A stretch of DNA of 64,000 nt from positions 91,929,313 to 91,993,312 of the forward strand of contig ML679946.1 in the NCBI GenBank assembly GCA_007922225.1, read 5' to 3'. Position numbers and translations under genes: made by a program. This DNA comes from Emydura subglobosa. Taxonomy: Eukaryota; Chordata; Testudines; Chelidae. Position 1 is the stretch's first letter; each line of letters opens with the position of its first letter. A model generated the notes under the pieces. It did no database searches. It was not told the origin of the DNA and saw nothing but the letters and a program-made list of their open reading frames with translations. Positions 57,975-64,000 of this stretch are shown one piece after another.

Positions 57975-58270
57975 CTTCTTGGGTACAGCTGGTCAGGAAT
58001 GCTCCTTTGACATTTTTTGGACAGAGAATGCAATTTCTATGAATTCAAAATTTTCCCATGGGAAATGTTAATATTTGCTGCCATTTTTGGATTTTCCATT
58101 GGAAGAATCTAAATGAAATATTTCAGTTTGGGTCATTTCAACATGAATCTGTCCTCCAAAGCTGCTGCAGTGCCTCATGGGAGCTGCATCAGAATTTCCT
58201 GTGGGACAGAATTTCCAATAGTCAACCAGTTCTATACTCAATTTAAATGGGAACTTGATCCATCTTAGCA
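57975..58270. repeat. aaaattttc-rich dispersed family
   Basis: gaattcaaaattttcccatg, gattttccattggaagaat and atagtcaaccagttctatac are diagnostic, with a GC-richer middle (ctgctgcagtgcctcatggg). Confidence 0.45.
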
Positions 58271-58339
58271 ATCTAATGCTTATTAACTGTATCCAGTGGT
58301 CACACTCTCAAATGAAAATAGCAGTTTTGAGGGGAAAGA

Positions 58340-58800
58340 TGGCCTTGCATTTATGGCACTAGAGAAGGACTCAGAAGAACTGGGTTCAATGCCTGTTTCT
58401 GCCACAGACTCCTTGTATGGCCTTGGTCATTTATACCCTGATTGGGAAAAGTTACCAATTTTAAGCATAGATTTTTAAAGCCAGAAGGGACATTTAAATC
58501 CTCTAATTTAACCTCCTGCATAAACATAGGTCAGAGTTTCTCCCACTGCTTCCCCCTTCTGCCTGAGCTAGAAACATCTATTTATGTGCCTAAAGTTAAA
58601 TTCATGCGTAGGTGCTTGATCACAACAAAATTTCCTCTTTCTGCGCCTCAATTCGCCATCTGTAAAATGGAGATAATTCTTCCTTTCTACCACCCTTTAT
58701 CTGTGTTAGATTGTAAACTCTTTGGGGGCCTGGATTCTCTCACTCTCTATTTGTACAGCACCTAATATCAGTTGGGGACAAAGAGGAGTTACTGTAATAC
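58340..58800 (+). repeat. MIR/L2 composite split by a CR1 insertion
   Basis: MIR head and core run to 58437 (aactgggttcaatgcctgtt, tctgccacagactccttgta) and resume at 58633 (ttctgcgcctcaattcgcca, tctgtaaaatggagataatt). An L2-like tail (aaactctttgggggcctgga, gtacagcacctaatatcag) follows at 58705-58800. The interruption holds a minus-strand CR1 end and another short repeat. Confidence 0.75.
58466..58545 (-). mobile_element. CR1 LINE 3' end inserted in MIR
   Basis: tttttaaagccagaagggac, taaatcctctaatttaacct and cctgcataaacataggtcag: complement of a CR1 3' end, sitting between two halves of a MIR. Confidence 0.7.
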
Positions 58801-59149
58801 AGATCGCCAGGGAGAGGACCTACCATTAAATTTCTGGTCACTTTGTTCTTGACTACTGTATTTTGTGACATATCTAATTTTTCTACAGTATGGCTGTTGT
58901 CAATGAGCATGCTACATTTCACCAGCTGAAAAGGTTTATCCAAAAGAAGTTTCCAATTTAAACTCTTTGCCCTAAGAGAGGACCCACAAATGAAAAACCA
59001 GGATATGCCACAGATTTTCCTGAAATTGGATCTGTCAGCCTTGAATTTTGAAGATGTCAACTCTTGTGGCAAGTTTTCCCATACACAACTGGGGGTGGGG
59101 AAAGATTTAAGGTGAGTAGACTCCAGGCCAGGGTAAGGGGAGGATTAGA

Positions 59150-59390
59150 AATGGTCACGGTTGTGTTCAGACCTGGTTGAATGTTCTGTCAAAAAGCATT
59201 TTGACAGGAAGTGGACATTAAAAAATAAATAAATTCCATTGCCAAACTTCAGGTTTTTATAAAAAACTGAAATAATGTTACTTTGGGGCGGTGCCCGCAG
59301 GAGGTCAGATTTTCCCTATGAAAACAATACAAAAATCTACAAAAAAATTGATGAAAATAAAACATTGAGTCCTATTTTAATTTTTTTTTC
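59150..59390 (+). repeat. aaaattttc-rich dispersed family, 5' part
   Basis: gacctggttgaatgttctgt and caaaaagcattttgacagga correspond to the start of the copy at 46205. The remainder is A-rich. Confidence 0.4.
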
Positions 59391-59504
59391 CAGATTTCCA
59401 CTGCCCCAGGCCAGTTTTAGTTATACTGGACCAACCTGGGTAGCCTGACTGGTCCATCTTATAGGCAGTGTAGTTATTGCCGAGTCAATCCAAGGCTATT
59501 GGAG

Positions 59505-59605
59505 AGAAGGGCTGAAGAGCTCCGTGGGGCTCGAAAATGTCTCTCTCTCACCAACAGAAGCTCGTCCAATAAAATATATTACTTCATCCACCTGGTCCAT
59601 TTTCT
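59505..59605 (+). repeat. Second copy of the 34129 insert family
   Basis: gctgaagagctccgtggggc, tctctctctcaccaacagaa, gctcgtccaataaaatatat and tacttcatccacctggtcc. The last two blocks match the complement of 34165-34225 (ttacctcacccaccttgtc, ggtcccataaaggatat). Truncated before the acggctacaacaac-type end. Confidence 0.65.
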
Positions 59606-60698
59606 GCAGCTTGCAATGCATTTCAGTATGCCATGCTCTCCAAATTGTGTCTGCCCCTTGTGTGAGTGCAACCACCCGGGGAATGTGCAAGGAGTTTTCT
59701 ATCCCTCCCTTTTATGGGTATAAAATGTCCAGGGAAGCCACTGTCCTGGACTAGCACAGGGCCTGCCAGTTCCTCAGAACACCCCTGGAGCTGCAAGCCA
59801 TCACAAAAGGAAGGCAAAGAGAGGCAAAACCACAGCATTGCCTCACCCGCTTCACCAGCCCATGGAGTTGGTCAGCAGCAGAGAGAAGAGCAATCTGCAC
59901 TAGTACTAAGGAAAGGGGCTGAGGCACAGGAGCTCCTGATAGGGGGGCACATCTCTCTGCACTGTCCCCCATGCTCAGCCATGTAAGTTTTCATATTCTC
60001 TTCCTTTGTGAGTAGCATTGCACCACCCCAAATTGTTATAGACCCAATAGAAAATCATATCCTGCTCATGATTTCCAAACAGAATTTCTTCCAGTATGGC
60101 AGCAGAGACCCTCAATCTCTTTGAGGATTAGGGAACACTAAAGCTGGTCACAACACCTTCAATTAAATGAAACCTCATCCAACTAGGTTGTCTCACCAAG
60201 TCAAAACATTAGCAGAGATGTATTGGTTTCAACTCAATTTTCATCAAGGTGGAGTTATGGTCCACAGCTCTCAGGTCCTCTGTTCTTTCTGATCTGAAAA
60301 TGGGCATCGATAACTATTCTGTGAAAATGTTCAAAAGTTGGTTCAACATCAGAATGAAAGCCTATTTTGAAACCGCAAAATCTGCTGCAAAATGGAATAG
60401 TCATCCTCTAGGCAGCTGTGACTAGTACACATTCGTGCAAGGTCTGAAGATGCAAATTGAGATTAAGTTTTAGTTATCTTGGCACAAAAAATACACTGAA
60501 ATAGTATCTTAATTGGTCCAAAACCTCTTTTCTCCCCTTGTTTCATAGCTTAAAACTAGAGAGATGAAATTCAGCTGTTTCAGTTCACAGAACATCATGA
60601 AAATATTTTTAGCTTTCTTTTTTGCTTAGATCATATGCACAGGGCTTCACTTTGAGTTCTAGATTCAAAGAAACTTAGAAAAAAATATCAGTCAAAAC
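59606..60698. other. No recognisable feature
   Basis: Frames on both strands at 59623-59986 overlap and show no domain; nothing else recognised. Confidence 0.45.
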
Positions 60699-60775
60699 CT
60701 GGTGTGAAATCTTCACTTCCCTGAAGTCTTTGGGCGTTTTGCCATGGACTTCAATGGGGGTAAGGATTTCACCTG
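60699..60775. repeat. Foldback family D element
   Basis: ggtgtgaaatcttcacttcc and taaggatttcacctgtgg are outer inverted arms; cctgaagtc and gacttcaatggg are inner ones. Same family as 50833-50909, more diverged. Confidence 0.65.
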
Positions 60776-61129
60776 TGGCATTGATACGAACCCTTATATA
60801 GGCCAGAATTTGGTGAAAATTGGGCCCAAGTTTGTCTGAAATATCTGGACACTTGGTGAGTCTCTGCAAATCCTTTCATATTAATGAAGAGAAATCAGAT
60901 GAGTTGCCTTAAAGAAAAACTTCCTATAGTAGTTATCAGGAATGAAGACAATATAGAAATAAAATAGGGTCCTATAGAAATTTCATTGTTCAATTTTGGT
61001 GATTTTCAGTATATGATCTCCTTTTGACAGGTTCTATGAATCGTCTTATTAACTTCTGTAGCAGGGATAAAATGCTCTATTAAATTCTATAGGACAATTA
61101 AAACAACACTCCCCACCCCTTATATTCTT

Positions 61130-61195
61130 GTCTAGGCATTAGAGGCTCTAAGATCAGGGCCCCATCAGAATCGGTGCTGTGCAAATACATAATAG
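61130..61195 (-). repeat. L2/MIR-type tail fragment
   Basis: aagatcagggccccatcaga and atcggtgctgtgcaaataca are the complement of the L2-like tail core. Confidence 0.5.
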
Positions 61196-61359
61196 AAGAC
61201 TGGTCCAATTCCACAAGAGGATGTAAGCACCTACACTGCTAATATTTAGTCACCGCGAAGATACTCAGAAAGCCTGCTCAGTACTATGTAACTGTAGTCT
61301 CCTAGATTTCCACCATTAAAGTCACCATGTTCTTAGGTTTCTGCCACTGGGAATGCACA

Positions 61360-62030
61360 CAGCACCTCAGACCTAACAGCCAGTGCCTATCTCAGGCATA
61401 ATGCTCCACAGGATCTTCAAAATAGGTGCGTCCCCCACTCCCATCTTACCTTACCTGCAGGGCCCAATCTGCTAGGGCTCCTCAGAGCATGCTTAACGCC
61501 ACACACACAATGGACTCTTATAACCTTTAGCCAGGTGGTTTGGGTACTCACCTAGGATGTGGGAGACCTCCGTTCAATTCCCCCCTCTGCCTGATGTGAA
61601 ACATAGATTTGAACTTCCACGTTTCCAGCTAGAGCCTGAACCACAGGGCTAAAGGATATAAGAGGCTGCTTCCACTATCCCTCTGTCACTGTGCATACAG
61701 CTAGGCAAGCGCTGCCATGTTTCTTGCAAGAAACAGCTTATGTGCCTAACTCCAGGAGAGGGACTCTCAGCTGTGAATCCCAAATAGAGATAGATGCCTC
61801 AGGAAGTTAGGCACCTCCATCCAGCCAGACTAAGAGGGGACTTAAGAAATGCTGAGGGGAGTGGTGGCGCTTATCAGCTCGTTTAGGTGCTCGCCATTCA
61901 GCTTGCTGGGTTTTGTGGATCCTTTCTGAGGTGCCTATTTCTCCCCATGCATTGGCTATGGGAGCCTGGGCATCTAACTCAAGGCTGTGTGGATTCCATT
62001 GAGTGGAGTTAGCCTTCAGTCCCCCTGCAC
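61360..62030 (-). mobile_element. Second copy of the tRNA-module element
   Basis: Shares its end with 29541: gtggatcctttctgaggtgcc at 61915-61935 is the complement-type match of ggtgcctcagaacaggattc. Contains a plus-strand tRNA-like module: tagccaggtggtttggg (61528-61544) with gttcaattc (61572-61580). Its mirror, tagatttgaacttcc followed by ctgaaccacagggctaaagg (61604-61650), is a module on the minus strand. The paired, facing modules make the element partly palindromic. Confidence 0.6.
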
Positions 62031-62942
62031 CAATTTGTTTCTAAAATCAAAACTCTCTAAAAAATTGGGACCAAATTTGTGACTTTTTAAATTTTTTCAA
62101 CTAGCTCTGGACCCGTTCTGAATGTTTTTATTATAAAATTTCAAAATTAAAAAGAAAAGCCTGGAACAGATTTAAAAACTTTTAAATTTAACACTTTGCT
62201 TTTTCCCTTAAACTAGCGCTACCTTCTAGCGATGCTTCACCCCCTTGTACTTAAACACCCAAGAGATTTTCTCAAAATCTTTAATAGCAACAAAATTCAC
62301 CTTGGAGCCAAGAATGAGCTGAAGAAACATCAGCCCAAAATGTGTTTATTGCGCCAAGTTAAAAAGAGCTGAAAACAGTGATTATAACATGTTCCTCTTC
62401 AACCAGAGTTGTCGTGTCACCACTTTTCTACTGTAGTGTGTTTTCTTTGCTCAGAAATAGTCCTCTCTCTTTTCCTAAATGGGGGAGAGCTTTTTTTGGT
62501 AACCTGTAGGTGCTATGTAAAGCTCTAAGTTAGGAAAAAAAGGTAACATTTCTTTCCAGGAAATGGACAGAATTTCCAAAAGCCCCCTAGTAGAGGTGAC
62601 AAAATGATGCATCTTTGCAAGGTTTGACGTCTTCAGCATCGGAAAGTCAGCCAGTGAGGCAGAAAGATCCCCAGGGTATGAATTATGAGAAACAAAAGCC
62701 TGGGGGAAGTTGGTCCCTCTCTCTCCACACCCCCACTCATGTAGTGAAAACAGTGGTAAGGAAACAGAACTTTTTTTTCTTTCCTGAAAGACTTTGAACC
62801 CACTTTACCATCCTTCCTGTGCTGTGCTGATATTCTGATGCTTCTTCTAAGTGTTGTACTTTCTGAACCACAGAAACGTGCCTGCAGACTCTTGGTTTCC
62901 TGTCATGTTTCATGTATCAGTTCACATAATTTGAATGATCAG
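62031..62942. other. aaaattttc family end, then nothing recognised
   Basis: tttttcaactagctctggac at 62095-62114 marks the end of one aaaattttc family copy. The rest to 62942 holds no recognisable gene or repeat. Confidence 0.4.
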
Positions 62943-63060
62943 GGTCTGACTCTCCTCTCACTTTTCCCAGGTCTACCCTGGTAGAACTGTTAATTTCAAT
63001 GGAACAGTTACTTCTCTTTTACACCAGTGTCAAACGAGATGAGAATCAAGTGCAGTGTCC
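62943..63060. repeat. Foldback family F element
   Basis: gtctgactctcctctcactt and gatgagaatcaagtgcag are diverged outer arms; gaactgttaatttc and caatggaacagttac are inner ones, with ttttacaccagtgt as in other members. Confidence 0.5.
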
Positions 63061-63585
63061 TCAGATGAACTGGTCTACATCAGCTATTCTGTTTTAAACG
63101 TTCCTACTTCCGACATGTATCCAAATGTGTATGTGATGTGGTTCGGGTGAGGAGATAACTGCACCGTGTGACGTTCCTACCAAAGCAGCATTATTCTGAG
63201 CTTACTATTATAACCGATTTCCCCCTCCCCCATCTATGAATTTACCGAACGGTGCTCCAAGGCAGAAACCTGTGGGTTGGGTGGGTTATTTTTAGAGGAA
63301 AGGAATTGTTTTATACATGTTTATGTAAGAAGTTTACAGTTTAACTGGTTTAATCGGGGAAATACAGTTTCTCTGCTCTCCCACCTTTCACGTTAAATGT
63401 AATTTACTTTGACGTTTTGGCTCATCTGAGGTTAACGCTGTGCAAAAAATTAAAGATCAGTAACAAGAACTAGCCGTAACCCATGAAACTTTCATGCTCC
63501 TGTGTTAATACTGCGGTCTCAGTCTCTATAGGCTGCAGCTTCCGGAGAGTGATATGATCTTACGCATTGTAGATGTACACCTTGT
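63061..63585. other. No recognisable feature
   Basis: Noncoding AT-rich sequence; nothing recognised. Confidence 0.4.
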
Positions 63586-63650
63586 GGGCTAGATCCTCAG
63601 CTGGCGTAAATCAGTACAGCTCCAGTGTAGTCACTGCTACTTTATGCTAG
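63586..63650. repeat. Foldback family A element, left arm
   Basis: gctagatcctcagctggcgt, aaatcagtacagctccagtg: well preserved left arm and centre; the right arm has decayed. Confidence 0.6.
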
Positions 63651-64000
63651 CAAAGAAACTGACTGTCCACACAACTTCTGTGTCATGATGACTTCAGGAG
63701 GCAGCACACGCTAGGGGACAACATTTTCACAATCCTAAGACAGGTCAGACTTATTGTCCAGTACAAGATGGTAGCAAGGCAATTGTAGAATTCACCCCGT
63801 ACGCCACTTAATATCCATTTATATAAACATAGGGACTAAACGAGGTTTAGCACTTGTGCTGGCCCTTTGCACAAGGATGAATTCCACCCATGAGGACAGA
63901 GATTGAGAGCTAATAAGTTATATCTGTCCATTATATAGATAGTCAGTTGTAGATTATTATAACCTATGGCCAAAGGCCTCTGGGTTCCTTTTAAGATATA
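63651..64000. other. No recognisable feature
   Basis: Noncoding sequence to the window end; nothing recognised. Confidence 0.4.

Noticed and set aside
1..64000. CRISPR arrays, operons, riboswitches, plasmid or phage origins
   Set aside because: None seen. Composition, LINE/SINE/hAT content and lack of dense coding show this is vertebrate nuclear DNA.

Overview
This window reads as nuclear DNA of an amniote, most likely a turtle, with a crocodilian as the next candidate. It is AT-rich and carries no convincing protein-coding exon, rRNA or functional tRNA gene. The organism call rests on the repeats. CR1 LINE 3' ends finish in the octamer repeat attctatgattctatga. Many old MIR/L2 pieces are present. 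There are hAT-type elements with tctacact termini, several LTR-like units of about 1 kb, and many near-palindromic short elements. I know most of these families as abundant in turtle genomes, but I could not run a repeat library, so family names are judgements from memory and from internal comparison.

Layout. 1-9 kb: mostly featureless DNA with LTR-like units at about 100-475, 4982-5790 and 7200-8045. 9-14 kb: sparse foldback elements, a CR1 3' end at 10.1 kb and a longer CR1 piece at 13.3-13.7 kb. 14.4-18.2 kb: two LTR-like units, the second with phased upstream motifs, two CCAAT boxes and a TATA box. 18-24 kb: mostly unrecognised AT-rich sequence. 24-28.2 kb: a TE cluster ending in a clean hAT MITE with an 8-bp target duplication. 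29.5-30.7 kb: an element with four tRNA-like modules in both orientations. 31-39.1 kb: CR1 ends, an inverted insertion inside CR1, a GC-rich composite at 36.6-37.5 kb and a hAT-in-hAT nest at 38.7-39.1 kb. 39-49 kb: long quiet DNA with a LINE reverse transcriptase fragment at 42.9-43.2 kb. 49.6-55.3 kb: the densest part, with a GC-rich 1.08-kb element bounded by short direct repeats, then L2 and CR1 fragments. 55-64 kb: MIR pieces, further copies of earlier families and quiet DNA.

No set of genes working together is visible. The window is best read as a gene desert or the inside of a very long intron. Its interest lies in the history of its mobile elements: nested insertions with datable order, a target-site duplication around an inverted insert, and a group of foldback families sharing a related core. 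Open reading frames of up to 183 codons occur, but each either falls in repeats or has no recognisable domain.
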